Both the position numbers and the translations under genes were made by a program. The notes under the pieces were generated by a model. That model searched no databases. It had not been told where the DNA came from and saw only the letters and a program-made list of their open reading frames with translations. DNA of 64,000 nt from Pseudobdellovibrionaceae bacterium (GTDB lineage: Bacteria > Bdellovibrionota > Bdellovibrionia > Bdellovibrionales > JAGQZY01): positions 1 through 64,000 of the forward strand of contig JACKAL010000006.1 in assembly GCA_020635085.1 (NCBI GenBank), read 5' to 3'. This document shows positions 44,420 to 53,993 of the stretch, in pieces (positions within the stretch are counted from its first letter, which is position 1; each line of letters starts with the position of its first letter).

Positions 44420-45814
44420 ATGACTTTTCTTTATCTTGGCGAAGTGATTAAGAGTAAAGTTGTAAAACCATTAGCATCCCTTAAATTTGCTGTTGTTGTG
44501 ATCTCTGCGATTGCTGTCATTGTCGCATGGGGTACCATTATAGAGGCCAAATACCTCGATGCTAAAATTGCCCAAGAGACAGTTTATCATAGTTGGTTTG
44601 CCTATTTTGTGTTTGCATTGTTTGCGACCAATTTAATTGCCGTTATTGTGGATCGTTATCCATGGAAAAATCACCACATTGGTTTTATTTCTGCCCACAT
44701 CGGGATTCTGGTGCTGCTGTTAGGGTCGCTTTTAACGCGCTATTATGGTGTTGATGGCTCCTTAAGTGTCCCTATCGGTGGGACAAGTTCGCAGGTGATG
44801 GTGAGCGAAACCGATATCCTTGTGTACACATCTCTGAATGGCGAAAGTTTTCGTAAAATTTATGAGGCGCCGGCTAACTTTTGGTCTCACCCGGTGAGCG
44901 CTGAAAAACCTTTAAAAATTCCTCTTGCAACCAAGGATCTTCTCATTACCGATTTCGTCCCCTATGCGTTAGTAGACAATAAAGTGATGGAATCTTCTGA
45001 TGCCAACGATGGGTCAGCTTTGCGTTTTCAGATCTCCAATGATCGTTTCGCTCAATCCAATTGGCTGGTTTCTAAAGGTAATCGTAGCGAGGAGATCTCC
45101 ATGGGCCCGGCGCGGGTCATTCTCAATATGGGAGACTACAAATACACGAGCGGAAATGCGCTGGTCTTAACTCCGATGGATGCCGAGAAGGTGCATTACG
45201 ATGTTTATAGCGAGCGTTTGAAGGGAAAAATCAATTCAGGTACAGCGGAAGCGGGTGCCCATTTTAATTTAGGTTGGATGAATCTCGAATTCCGTTTGCT
45301 CAAGTATCATCAGCATGGCAGATCAGAGATTAAATTTGTACCGCGCGAGCAGTCGTCGCCGGAAACCATATCGGCACTTAAGTTTATCTATAATGGTAAA
45401 GAGGGCTGGATCGGGCTCAATTCAACGGTGCGTTTATTTGGTGACTCAGAAATGTACGTTGTCGCCTATGGCAATCGGCGTATTTCTCTGGATTTCGATG
45501 TGGCTCTTAAAAACTTTGAGGTTGGTCGTTATCAGGGTACAATGAGGGCGAGTAGCTATCAAAGTGTGGTGCGCGTTCCGGGGGTCGACAAAGATATCAC
45601 TATATCCATGAATCAACCACTTGAGTATCGCGGGTTTACTTTTTATCAAGCCTCTTTTCAGGAAGATGAGATGGGAAAACCAGTGACCTCGGTGTTTTCG
45701 GTTAATTACGACCCGGGACGATGGTTAAAATATTTGGGCTCAATTTTAATTGTGTTTGGATCCATTCATCTTTTTTACAGAAGATGGAAGCGAGCGAGGG
45801 TGAAAAATGGTTAG
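44420..45814 (+). CDS. resB: Cytochrome c biogenesis protein ResB (Ccs1)
   Basis: About 464 residues from ATG 44420; a TTG 36 bases earlier is possible but unlikely. Two helices near residues 20-80 (VVVISAIAVIVAWGTIIEAK, WFAYFVFALFATNLIAVIVD) and a third (IGFISAHIGILVLLLGSLLT) form the ResB membrane core; a large periplasmic domain follows, with RGFTFYQASF near the end and a final helix. ResB works with CcsA to carry haem across the membrane and ligate it to apocytochrome c (System II). It overlaps ccsA by eight bases and lies upstream of two c-type cytochrome genes. Confidence 0.9.
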   Translation: MTFLYLGEVIKSKVVKPLASLKFAVVVISAIAVIVAWGTIIEAKYLDAKIAQETVYHSWFAYFVFALFATNLIAVIVDRYPWKNHHIGFISAHIGILVLLLGSLLTRYYGVDGSLSVPIGGTSSQVMVSETDILVYTSLNGESFRKIYEAPANFWSHPVSAEKPLKIPLATKDLLITDFVPYALVDNKVMESSDANDGSALRFQISNDRFAQSNWLVSKGNRSEEISMGPARVILNMGDYKYTSGNALVLTPMDAEKVHYDVYSERLKGKINSGTAEAGAHFNLGWMNLEFRLLKYHQHGRSEIKFVPREQSSPETISALKFIYNGKEGWIGLNSTVRLFGDSEMYVVAYGNRRISLDFDVALKNFEVGRYQGTMRASSYQSVVRVPGVDKDITISMNQPLEYRGFTFYQASFQEDEMGKPVTSVFSVNYDPGRWLKYLGSILIVFGSIHLFYRRWKRARVKNG

Positions 45815-47444
45815 AATATTTTTTCTTTTTCTTTTGTCTTTTGGGAGCGCCTTTGCCGATTCTGGTTTTACCTTTGAAACGCTTCCTGTGCAAAACGGCG
45901 GACGTTTAAAACCTTACGACACTTTCGCGCGCGAGAGTCTTATGCTTCTCCATGGAAGTGCAAAATATAAAAAGGAAGATGCCGAGGGGGAAAGCGATAA
46001 GCCGCGACAGGCGGCAAACGTTATTGCGACAATTATTTTGGTGCCGCAGATGTGGGAAGATGCGCCCTTTATTCGTGTCGATCACTTGGGCTTAAAATCA
46101 GCTATGGATCTACCCAAAGATCGTAAATATTTTAAGCCATCAGAATTGACGCGTAATCCGCGTTTGGGTGTACTCTTAGGTGAGCTCAATACAAAGCGTG
46201 CAGCGAAAGAAAAGCTCAACCCTTTTGATCAAGCGGCACAGAGATTGGAATCACAGTTAGTTCTATTTCATGAATTGCAAAATGGTGGTCTACGCGTGGC
46301 CCCCAACACCGATAAGAACAGTACAACTTGGCTATCGCTTGCGGAGCTTACCGATGTGCAAAAAGAAGCTTATTTTAATGCACTCAAAACTTACACAACG
46401 ACTTTTACGGGCAATGGTGAGCAAGCAACGCGGATTGCAGAATCGAATGAAGCGGCAGAGATCTTTGCCTTAAAAGCACAGGAAAACAATCCGGAGCAGT
46501 ATCCTCCTGTACAACAACTGAGTATTGAGGCTCACTATAATAGTCTTGCTCCTTTTCAGTGGGCGTGGATTTTTTATGCGACAGCTGTGGTGCTGATGTT
46601 TTTAAGTAGTTTATTTCAGAATCGTTGGTTTTACGTGGTGTCATGGGCATCAGTGGTTGTGGCCTTTGCCATGCATACCTATGGGTTTGCTTTAAGGGTT
46701 TATATCACGCATCGCCCCCCCGTATCGAACATGTACGAAACAGTGGTTTGGGTGGCTTGGGGTGTGGTCGTTTTTACAACGATCTTCTCGATAGTTAAGA
46801 AAAAACGGTACATTCTCCTGGCGGGCGCTATGGTGGCAACCATTGCTATGATTGTGGCAGATCGAGCACCTCTTATTTTGGATGGCTCTTTACAGCCACT
46901 GGAGCCCGTACTGCGTAGCAATCTGTGGCTTATTATTCATGTCATGACCATTTCCTTAAGTTATGCCGCATTTTTTTTGGCGTTGGGAATTAGCAATGTG
47001 GCTTTGTTTCATGTGGTACGTGGTTATTCTCCGGACTCGTCTCTTATTAAAGACTACGTGGATACTTGCTACAAGACATTACAAGTAGGGGTGGTTCTTT
47101 TAGCTGCTGGTACTATTTTGGGTGGCGTGTGGGCGGACTATTCTTGGGGCCGTTTTTGGGGGTGGGATCCAAAGGAAACGTGGGCTCTCATTGCACTGCT
47201 GGGCTATTTAGCACTTTTACATGGAAGGCTGGCAGGATTGGTGAAAAACTTTGGCATGCTTGCCGGTTCGATCATTGCCTTTAATTTAGTCATGATGGCT
47301 TGGTATGGGGTGAACTTTGTTTTAGGCGCTGGTTTACACTCTTATGGATTCGGTGCCGGGGGCATTGAGTACGTTGCCGCTTTCGTCGGCCTTGAGTTCT
47401 TGTACGTCTTTTTTGCTTTTGTCATTAATCTATTGCGTGCATAG
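45807..47444 (+). CDS. ccsA: Cytochrome c biogenesis protein CcsA (ResC)
   Basis: 545 residues. A signal-like N-terminus and a periplasmic domain of about 220 residues precede an eight-helix membrane region. The Trp-rich haem-handling motif WGRFWGWDPKETW lies near residues 447-459, with conserved His in helices on either side (HTYGFALRVYITHRPPVSNM, LIIHVMTISLSY, GLHSYGFG). Together with ResB it forms the System II haem lyase. The large N-terminal extracytoplasmic domain is longer than in compact CcsA proteins and resembles the first part of fused CcsBA proteins. Start ATG with GAGGGTG upstream. Confidence 0.93.
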   Translation: MVRIFFLFLLSFGSAFADSGFTFETLPVQNGGRLKPYDTFARESLMLLHGSAKYKKEDAEGESDKPRQAANVIATIILVPQMWEDAPFIRVDHLGLKSAMDLPKDRKYFKPSELTRNPRLGVLLGELNTKRAAKEKLNPFDQAAQRLESQLVLFHELQNGGLRVAPNTDKNSTTWLSLAELTDVQKEAYFNALKTYTTTFTGNGEQATRIAESNEAAEIFALKAQENNPEQYPPVQQLSIEAHYNSLAPFQWAWIFYATAVVLMFLSSLFQNRWFYVVSWASVVVAFAMHTYGFALRVYITHRPPVSNMYETVVWVAWGVVVFTTIFSIVKKKRYILLAGAMVATIAMIVADRAPLILDGSLQPLEPVLRSNLWLIIHVMTISLSYAAFFLALGISNVALFHVVRGYSPDSSLIKDYVDTCYKTLQVGVVLLAAGTILGGVWADYSWGRFWGWDPKETWALIALLGYLALLHGRLAGLVKNFGMLAGSIIAFNLVMMAWYGVNFVLGAGLHSYGFGAGGIEYVAAFVGLEFLYVFFAFVINLLRA

Positions 47445-47919
47445 ATTGGAGACAGCTGACGTTTTGTTGAGCCTTAGCAGAATTGATTGCTTGTATATCT
47501 TTTTTATTAAGCAATTTCTTATCTTTATGATCATTTAATAAAGTTAAAGATTATTTTTACATAGGGTTCTTCTTTAAATTTTAAGTAACATAATTTTTTA
47601 TTTCGACTCTGATTTGTTCAAGAGAAGCATGATAAAAAGTACGACAAATTGTTTCCGGGACAAAGTTTTGTGCGCTAAAAATTGCAGAAAATGTAGGCGT
47701 GTTGTTTTTTTGAATCAGTTAGATCAATGCGCTCATCTTAAATAACGTGCATGTTGCGGCGTGTTTTATCTTTTGTTTTTCAATGCGTTTTCAAAATATT
47801 ATTTCCATTTTTCAATTATTTAGTTAAATGATGAATGTTCAACACAATTAATTAAATAAGGTGCGTACATCTTATAAGAACGCCGTAGTGGCAAGTGATG
47901 ACTTCAGAGAGGAGTGCGG
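47445..47919. promoter_or_regulatory. Long leader region before the alternative complex III operon
   Basis: About 475 AT-rich bases with no gene and no clear terminator for ccsA. It must include the act operon promoter. TTGAATC-AGTTA-GATCAA (47710-47727) is an imperfect inverted repeat that could bind a dimeric regulator, but it does not match the FNR spacing, so this is only a note. Confidence 0.35.
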
Positions 47920-48462
47920 ATGGCGATTCAACACCCATTAAAGTGGTGTCTCTTCGTGAGCCTAGTTCTATTTTCAACAGCGGGATGCAAGTGGGGTAGT
48001 ATTGGTTACAATACTGGTTTTAAACCAACTCAGCCTCTTCCGTTTTCACACAAATTGCATGCTGGGGATAACAAAATTCCATGTTTGTATTGCCACACTC
48101 AAGTGGAGTCCGCCAAGCATTCAGCAATTCCCGCACTCAATACATGTATGAATTGCCATCAAATGGTCGCGATCGACAAACCGGCGATCAAACAATTACA
48201 AGAAAAATATTTTAATGGTGAAACCATTGAGTGGGTAAAAGTGCACATGTTGCCAGACTTCGTTAAGTTTAATCACCGTGCTCACGTGCATCGCTTCAGT
48301 CAGCCTGAAGATCGCTTTGTCGCCTGCCAAAAGTGTCATGGTGATGTCAAACAAATGGATGTGATCGAGCAAATAAATAGTTTGTCGATGGGTTGGTGTA
48401 TGGATTGTCATAGACAATCGCAGCCACAAGGTCCGCAGAACTGTTCAACCTGTCACAACTAA
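47920..48462 (+). CDS. actA: Alternative complex III pentahaem cytochrome ActA
   Basis: 180 residues from ATG 47920 (GGAG five bases upstream). Five haem c motifs are visible in order: CLYCH, CMNCH, CQKCH, CMDCH and CSTCH at the end. The N-terminal hydrophobic segment ends at STAGC, so the protein may be lipid-anchored. ActA belongs to alternative complex III, which oxidises quinol and passes electrons to a c-type cytochrome or oxidase. Haem attachment would depend on the ResB/CcsA pair encoded just upstream. First gene of actABCDEF. Confidence 0.93.
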   Translation: MAIQHPLKWCLFVSLVLFSTAGCKWGSIGYNTGFKPTQPLPFSHKLHAGDNKIPCLYCHTQVESAKHSAIPALNTCMNCHQMVAIDKPAIKQLQEKYFNGETIEWVKVHMLPDFVKFNHRAHVHRFSQPEDRFVACQKCHGDVKQMDVIEQINSLSMGWCMDCHRQSQPQGPQNCSTCHN

Positions 48463-48473
48463 GGAGCGTCAAA

Positions 48474-51400
48474 ATGGAGATCAAAACAGACTACTGGAAA
48501 AGCCTCGACGAAAAATACCAAACTCCTGAGTTTTTGCAAACTTTGGAAAATGAGTTTCTATCTTCACCGCTAAAGTCGGAAGATGGTAAAGATGGTCTTG
48601 CTCGCCGCCAATTCATGAAGCTTATGGGTGCGAGTGTGGCACTTACGGCAGCGGCGTGCGTACGTCGCCCGGTACAAAAAATTATTCCCTACAATAAACG
48701 CCCCGGTGATTTGATTGTTGGCCTTCCCAACTATTACGCCTCAGCCTATTTTGACGGAACAGAGGGTATCAGCGTACGGATTAAAACCCGAGAGGGGCGT
48801 CCGCTATTTGTAGCTGGACTCAATGATAACCCTCTAAATGGCCGCGGCTTAAGTGCACGTGCCAGTGCCCACCTGTTAAGTCTTTACGATCCAGATCGTG
48901 TGCAAAAGCCAACCATCAACTCTATTAATCCAAAAAATCGTAAAGACTCTATCTCTGTCGGAGCAACTTGGGAGAAATTAGATACGCGCGTGGTGGCGAA
49001 GCTTAAAGAAGGTGGCGTAGGGATTTTAACTACCAGCAATCCATCTCCTGCTTCGCAAGAACTTCTACATAAGTTTACGGTCGCAGTTGGTGGTAGCCGT
49101 TACACATGGGATCCGCTACCTACGGATTCTGTTCGCAAAGCCCAACAGCTAAGCTATGGTACAGATCTTGTTCCTGCCTATCACTTTGATAAGGCGGCAT
49201 ACATTGTCTCTATCGATGGGGATTTCCTAGGAACATATTTAACTCCAGTAAAGTTTACTAATGACTTTGCCAAGGCACGTAACCCAGATGGAAACATGGC
49301 GCGCCTTGTGTCGTTCCACTCTATACCATCATTAACCACACTCAATGCGGATGATAATTATCCGATTCGCGCCTCTCATCAATTAGCGGTGGCGTGTAGC
49401 CTGTTAAAAGCAGTGGCAAAAGCAAAAGATGGATCTATTTCCGAAGCGGTAAGTGCCAATGCACTTAGTGATGAGCAGCTCGGATTGAATTCAGGGACTA
49501 TCGATTACGTTGCTAAAAATTTAGTAAGTCATGCAGGCCAGGGTATTGTGATATCCGGTGGTATGGTAACAGAATCAGCCAATAGTGTGGCTCTACAAGT
49601 TGTGATCAATTCACTAAATAGCTTGCTGGGTAACGAAGGAAAAACAATTACAACTCAAGGCGCAGCTCGTTGGCGCAATGGCTCCTCTCAGGATTTGCTA
49701 GAATTAGTAAAAGATATCGAATCTGGAAAAGTGACCACGTTGATTGTTCACGATATAAATCCAATGTACGCTTTTCCTGCTGAGTTTAAGTTTTCTGAAG
49801 TGGTACAAAAATTAAAAGGTTTGATCACAACGACCAATTGGATTGATGAAACAGCAACTCTGGCTGATGTTATTGCTCCTTGCGGTCATCCTATGGAAAA
49901 CTGGAACGAGTATGAATTTGCCACGGGTTTAAAAACTATCCAGCAGCCGACGATTCGTCCAATCAATGATACACGAAGCTTTGAAGATAGCTTAATCGCC
50001 TGGGCAAAAGCGTTTGGTAAACCAATTACCAGTTCAGAAAATTATCACGATCATCTCAAGGCCGATGTGGTCAAAGCGTTAGGCTCTGAGAAAAACTGGT
50101 TTGATTATTTGCAATCAGGTTCTCGCGGTAGTGTGAGCTCGGGTTCAGGGCGCAGTTTTAATTCATCGGCATATTCGGCGTTAAAAGATGCTAAAAAATC
50201 TGGTAACGACATAGAGCTTGTGCTGTATCCGAAAGCGGCCTTACTCGATGGAGCTCTAGCTAACGTTTCGTGGTTACAAGAACTACCGGATCCAGTGACC
50301 AAAACAGTGTGGGATAACTACCTGACGGTGTCCCCGCAGTTTGCCAAAGAGAAACACTTAAAAATGGGATCAATGGTGGAGATCGAAGTCAGCGGGCAAA
50401 AGTTGAATGTTCCTGTGTATGTTATGCCTGGACAAAACTCTCATGTTGTTGGTTTAGCCGTAGGTTATGGACGTACAAAGGGAATGAACCTTGCGAAAAA
50501 TATCGGTGTCAACGCCTATACTTTGGCAAAAGTGGATAACGAGGGAGTTCGTTACTCTGGGTTGCCTGTTAAAGTTCAAAAAATAATGGGAACCTATGAA
50601 CTTGCGATTACGCAAGGGCATAATTCAATGGAAGGTCGTCAGATTATTGCTGAGTCCTCTCTTAAAAATTACAAAGAGGGCACAGATCCTGTTCATCGCC
50701 ATAAAGTTTTCAGTATTTGGGATAAACATAAATATGATGGCAATAAATGGGGAATGGCGATTGATCTTAACACGTGTACGGGTTGTTCCGCCTGTATGGT
50801 GGCTTGCTACTCTGAGAACAATATTCCAGTTGTTGGAAAGAAATATGTTCTCCAGGGTCGTGAGATGCATTGGATTCGTATCGATCGCTACTACAAGGGC
50901 GATGAGAGCGCACCAGATGCTGTTTTTCAACCTGTTATGTGCCAGCACTGCGAGAACGCTCCCTGCGAAACAGTTTGTCCAGTGTTAGCAACTGTTCACA
51001 GCGATGAAGGCTTAAACGACATGGTTTATAACCGCTGTGTGGGAACTCGTTACTGTTCGAATAACTGCCCATACAAAGTACGTCGTTTTAACTGGTTCTA
51101 CTATGATAGCCACTATCGACGTGAACCACTTGAGATGGCTTTAAATCCAGACGTTACTGTGCGTACGCGCGGAGTGATGGAGAAATGTACATTCTGCGTT
51201 CAACGTATTAAAGATGCCAAGTCGATTGCCAAAGTGGAGAACCGTCCATTACAAGACGGCGAGATTAAAACGGCTTGCCAAGAGGCTTGTCCGACAGGAG
51301 TTATCGTTTTTGGTGACTTAAACGATAAAGAAAGTGCTGTGAGCAAAATGTTCGAAGCGCAACGCCAGTACACACTTCTTGAAGAAGTGAACGCCGCTCC

Positions 51401-51518
51401 GCGGGTTCGTTACATGGCTAAAATACGTAACACCGATCGTATTATGAGTTCTCCGCACCATGAAGATCATACTGAGAAACATTCCAACGGACATGCCAAC
51501 AAGGAAGAGCACACATGA
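48474..51518 (+). CDS. actB: Alternative complex III iron-sulfur protein ActB
   Basis: 1014 residues. A twin-arginine signal (RRQFMKLMGASVALTAAAC, residues about 44-62) sends the folded protein across the membrane. The N-terminal two-thirds are a molybdopterin-oxidoreductase-like fold that in this family lacks the cofactor. The C-terminal part is a ferredoxin-like subunit with four cluster-binding runs: CTGCSACMVAC, CQHCENAPCETVC, CVGTRYCSNNC and CTFC...CQEAC. Such fusion of the two modules is typical of ActB. The end is His/Glu/Lys-rich. Its stop overlaps the actC start (ATGA). Confidence 0.94.
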   Translation: MEIKTDYWKSLDEKYQTPEFLQTLENEFLSSPLKSEDGKDGLARRQFMKLMGASVALTAAACVRRPVQKIIPYNKRPGDLIVGLPNYYASAYFDGTEGISVRIKTREGRPLFVAGLNDNPLNGRGLSARASAHLLSLYDPDRVQKPTINSINPKNRKDSISVGATWEKLDTRVVAKLKEGGVGILTTSNPSPASQELLHKFTVAVGGSRYTWDPLPTDSVRKAQQLSYGTDLVPAYHFDKAAYIVSIDGDFLGTYLTPVKFTNDFAKARNPDGNMARLVSFHSIPSLTTLNADDNYPIRASHQLAVACSLLKAVAKAKDGSISEAVSANALSDEQLGLNSGTIDYVAKNLVSHAGQGIVISGGMVTESANSVALQVVINSLNSLLGNEGKTITTQGAARWRNGSSQDLLELVKDIESGKVTTLIVHDINPMYAFPAEFKFSEVVQKLKGLITTTNWIDETATLADVIAPCGHPMENWNEYEFATGLKTIQQPTIRPINDTRSFEDSLIAWAKAFGKPITSSENYHDHLKADVVKALGSEKNWFDYLQSGSRGSVSSGSGRSFNSSAYSALKDAKKSGNDIELVLYPKAALLDGALANVSWLQELPDPVTKTVWDNYLTVSPQFAKEKHLKMGSMVEIEVSGQKLNVPVYVMPGQNSHVVGLAVGYGRTKGMNLAKNIGVNAYTLAKVDNEGVRYSGLPVKVQKIMGTYELAITQGHNSMEGRQIIAESSLKNYKEGTDPVHRHKVFSIWDKHKYDGNKWGMAIDLNTCTGCSACMVACYSENNIPVVGKKYVLQGREMHWIRIDRYYKGDESAPDAVFQPVMCQHCENAPCETVCPVLATVHSDEGLNDMVYNRCVGTRYCSNNCPYKVRRFNWFYYDSHYRREPLEMALNPDVTVRTRGVMEKCTFCVQRIKDAKSIAKVENRPLQDGEIKTACQEACPTGVIVFGDLNDKESAVSKMFEAQRQYTLLEEVNAAPRVRYMAKIRNTDRIMSSPHHEDHTEKHSNGHANKEEHT

Positions 51519-52873
51519 TAGAAAGAAAGCCACTTGTACTTGGAAACAAAACGTATAAAGACATCACAAATGATATTTGTGAACCGGTAGAAACTATGCC
51601 AGGGAAAACTTGGTGGAGTATGTTTTTTAGTGCTAAAGCACTTCTACTTTTTTACCTCTTCACAATCGGAATGATTGTATCTACCGGGATGGGTCTTCTC
51701 GGCGTGAACCACCCAGTGGGTTGGGGAACAATGATTGTGACCTTCGTTTTTTGGATTGGTATTGGTCACGCAGGCACTCTGATCTCGGCCATTCTCTTTT
51801 TATTCCGACAAAAATGGCGTACATCTGTTGCACGTTCTGCGGAAGCGATGACCGTCTTCGCGGTGATGACGGCGGGGATTTTCCCGTTGATTCATACAGG
51901 GCGACCTTGGTTTGATTTTTGGCTCTTTCCTTATCCGAATCAGCGCGGACCTTTATGGGTAAACTTCCGCTCACCACTTTTGTGGGACGTATTTGCTGTA
52001 TCAACATATGCCACAGTATCCATGGTGTTTTGGTATGTGGGTTTGGTTCCGGACTTTGCCACACTTCGTGACCGCGCTAAAAGTGGCTTACGTCGTAAGA
52101 TTTACGGTGCATTATCTCTCGGCTGGCGCGGAACAACTCGCCACTGGAGCCATTACGAAATGGTGTACATGCTTCTTGCCGGACTTTCCACACCACTTGT
52201 TCTCTCGGTTCATACGATCGTATCTTTCGACTTCGCCGTGTCGTCATTGCCAGGTTGGCATACAACGATCTTCCCTCCATACTTTGTTGCCGGTGCCATT
52301 TTTTCTGGTTTCGGTATGGTGGTGACACTTTTGACTCTTGTGCGCATAGGTTTTCCTAAATTTAAAGATTATATCACCATAGATCATATGGAGGCGATGA
52401 ATAAAATCATCATGGCCACAGGGATGATGGTGGGCTATGCCTATGGTTCGGAGTTTTTTATCGCTTGGTATTCGGGAGTTCCTTACGAAAAATACGCTTT
52501 CGTCAACCGCGCTTTCGGGCCGTATTGGTGGTCTTACTGGATCATGGTTTCTTGTAACGTATTTATTCCGCAGATTTTCTGGTTTAAATGGGCGCGTCGA
52601 AGCATTCCGGTCATGTTTATCGTTTCGATTTTCGTGAACATTGGAATGTGGTTTGAGCGTTTCGTGATTACAGTGACATCACTACATCGCGATTATCTTC
52701 CATCAAACTGGGGAATGTATGCATGGTCAAGATGGGATGCTTTTGTCCTTATCGGAAGCTTTGGTATGTTTCTAACGTTGTTCTTGCTCTATTTACGAGT
52801 ATTCCCTGCGGTGTCTATTGCAGAAGTAAAACCTGTGCTTCATGTTGGCAAAAAAGGAGAGCATCATGGCTAA
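51515..52873 (+). CDS. actC: Alternative complex III NrfD-like quinol subunit ActC
   Basis: 452 residues with about ten membrane helices of the NrfD/PsrC family. Conserved segments include FWIGIGHAGTLISAILFLF, GIFPLIHTGRPWFDFW and LVLSVHTIVSFDFAVS, with His and Asp placed as in the quinol-binding subunit. It anchors ActA, ActB and ActE and provides quinol oxidation. Overlap with actB is four bases and with actD eight bases, indicating tight translational coupling. Confidence 0.93.
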   Translation: MIERKPLVLGNKTYKDITNDICEPVETMPGKTWWSMFFSAKALLLFYLFTIGMIVSTGMGLLGVNHPVGWGTMIVTFVFWIGIGHAGTLISAILFLFRQKWRTSVARSAEAMTVFAVMTAGIFPLIHTGRPWFDFWLFPYPNQRGPLWVNFRSPLLWDVFAVSTYATVSMVFWYVGLVPDFATLRDRAKSGLRRKIYGALSLGWRGTTRHWSHYEMVYMLLAGLSTPLVLSVHTIVSFDFAVSSLPGWHTTIFPPYFVAGAIFSGFGMVVTLLTLVRIGFPKFKDYITIDHMEAMNKIIMATGMMVGYAYGSEFFIAWYSGVPYEKYAFVNRAFGPYWWSYWIMVSCNVFIPQIFWFKWARRSIPVMFIVSIFVNIGMWFERFVITVTSLHRDYLPSNWGMYAWSRWDAFVLIGSFGMFLTLFLLYLRVFPAVSIAEVKPVLHVGKKGEHHG

Positions 52874-53393
52874 GAAACGTTTATCGGGAGTTGTGGGATT
52901 TTGGTCCGACGATCACAAAATTGTGGAAGCCGCTCACAAGATGCGCGAAGCAGGTTATAAACACTTCGATGCCATCACTCCTTTTCCTGTACATGGTATG
53001 GAAGATGCAATTGGTATTAAGAGAAGTTCAATCCCCTATGTCACATTCATTGCTGGAGTGATGGGTGGTTCCTTGGGGCTGTTATTAGAATATTGGACAT
53101 CAGCTGTAAGTTGGGCACTTAATGTGGGAGGGAAACCGTATTTCTCTTTACCAGCATTTATCCCTGTGACTTTTGAGTTAACGATTCTGTTTGCAGCTCT
53201 AAGTTCCGTGGGAGCGATGTTCTTTTTAAATAAACTGCCACAAGTAGATCCGCCAATCATCGACCCCGATTTAACATGTAGCAAGTTTGCTCTATGGATT
53301 CCAGATACTGAACCTGGGTATAGCCCTGAAAAAATCGAAGCATTTCTTAAACAGATTGGCGCCGAAGAAGTGCGTCGAGTTGTGGAGTTTTAA
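52866..53393 (+). CDS. actD: Alternative complex III membrane subunit ActD
   Basis: 175 residues from ATG 52866 (AAAGGAG upstream; the ORF extends further but overlaps actC). The soluble N-terminal part (GVVGFWSDDHKIVEAAHKMR, FDAITPFPVHGMEDAIG) and two membrane helices (about 60-80 and 95-120) match the ActD layout. ActD is a structural subunit with no cofactor. It lies between the two NrfD-like subunits' genes, as in other act operons. Confidence 0.9.
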   Translation: MAKKRLSGVVGFWSDDHKIVEAAHKMREAGYKHFDAITPFPVHGMEDAIGIKRSSIPYVTFIAGVMGGSLGLLLEYWTSAVSWALNVGGKPYFSLPAFIPVTFELTILFAALSSVGAMFFLNKLPQVDPPIIDPDLTCSKFALWIPDTEPGYSPEKIEAFLKQIGAEEVRRVVEF

Positions 53394-53394
53394 T

Positions 53395-53982
53395 ATGGTT
53401 AGTGATCGTTCTTTGAGCTGGGCAATGTTTTTTTTCGTAGGACTGTTTACAGTTGTTTTTATGATGGGTCTTACCGGTTGTGGTCCCAAGGGTAATGAGG
53501 CGAACGTCGAGATTATTCAAGATATGATGGAGCAACCCGCACTAAAAGCACAAGATTTTATCCCGCAACATCGCGATAAGACGTCGATGCTTGTTCCACC
53601 AGATGGAACTGCGGCGATGAACAGAGAAGTGTATTTGTACAAAGGCAATGTTGAGGGTGCAGCGAACAACTTAAAAAATCCGTACACGGGAACCACTGAT
53701 GAAAAAATATTGGCTCTCGGAAAAATTCATTTCAATAATTACTGCTTTGTTTGCCATGGCGAAAAAGGTCTTGGCGATGGACCAGTAGCAAGTAAATTTC
53801 AGGGGATAAAGCCGCCGTCGTTAATGACGGATAAAGTGCGCAACTTTAAAGATGGTCAGATCTTTCATATAATTACCGATGGGCAAGGGGTGATGGGCGC
53901 CTATATTAACCAAATGCCGTGGAGCAAAGATCGCTGGGCCGTCGTTGCATATGTTCGTAAATTACAATCAGAAACAAAGTAG
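53395..53982 (+). CDS. actE: Alternative complex III monohaem cytochrome ActE
   Basis: 195 residues from ATG 53395, two bases after the actD stop; a longer in-frame start would overlap actD. A lipobox (GLTGC) gives a lipid anchor. The single haem site is CFVCHGEKGLGDG, and a distal Met ligand is probably in the INQMPWSKDRWAVVAYVRKL segment near the C-terminus, as in class I cytochromes c. It is the likely electron exit of the complex. Confidence 0.93.
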   Translation: MVSDRSLSWAMFFFVGLFTVVFMMGLTGCGPKGNEANVEIIQDMMEQPALKAQDFIPQHRDKTSMLVPPDGTAAMNREVYLYKGNVEGAANNLKNPYTGTTDEKILALGKIHFNNYCFVCHGEKGLGDGPVASKFQGIKPPSLMTDKVRNFKDGQIFHIITDGQGVMGAYINQMPWSKDRWAVVAYVRKLQSETK

Positions 53983-53993
53983 TGGAGTCATTC

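Noticed and set aside
47710..47727. FNR box before actA
   Set aside because: The half sites TTGA and TCAA are ten bases apart instead of six, so it does not fit the FNR consensus.
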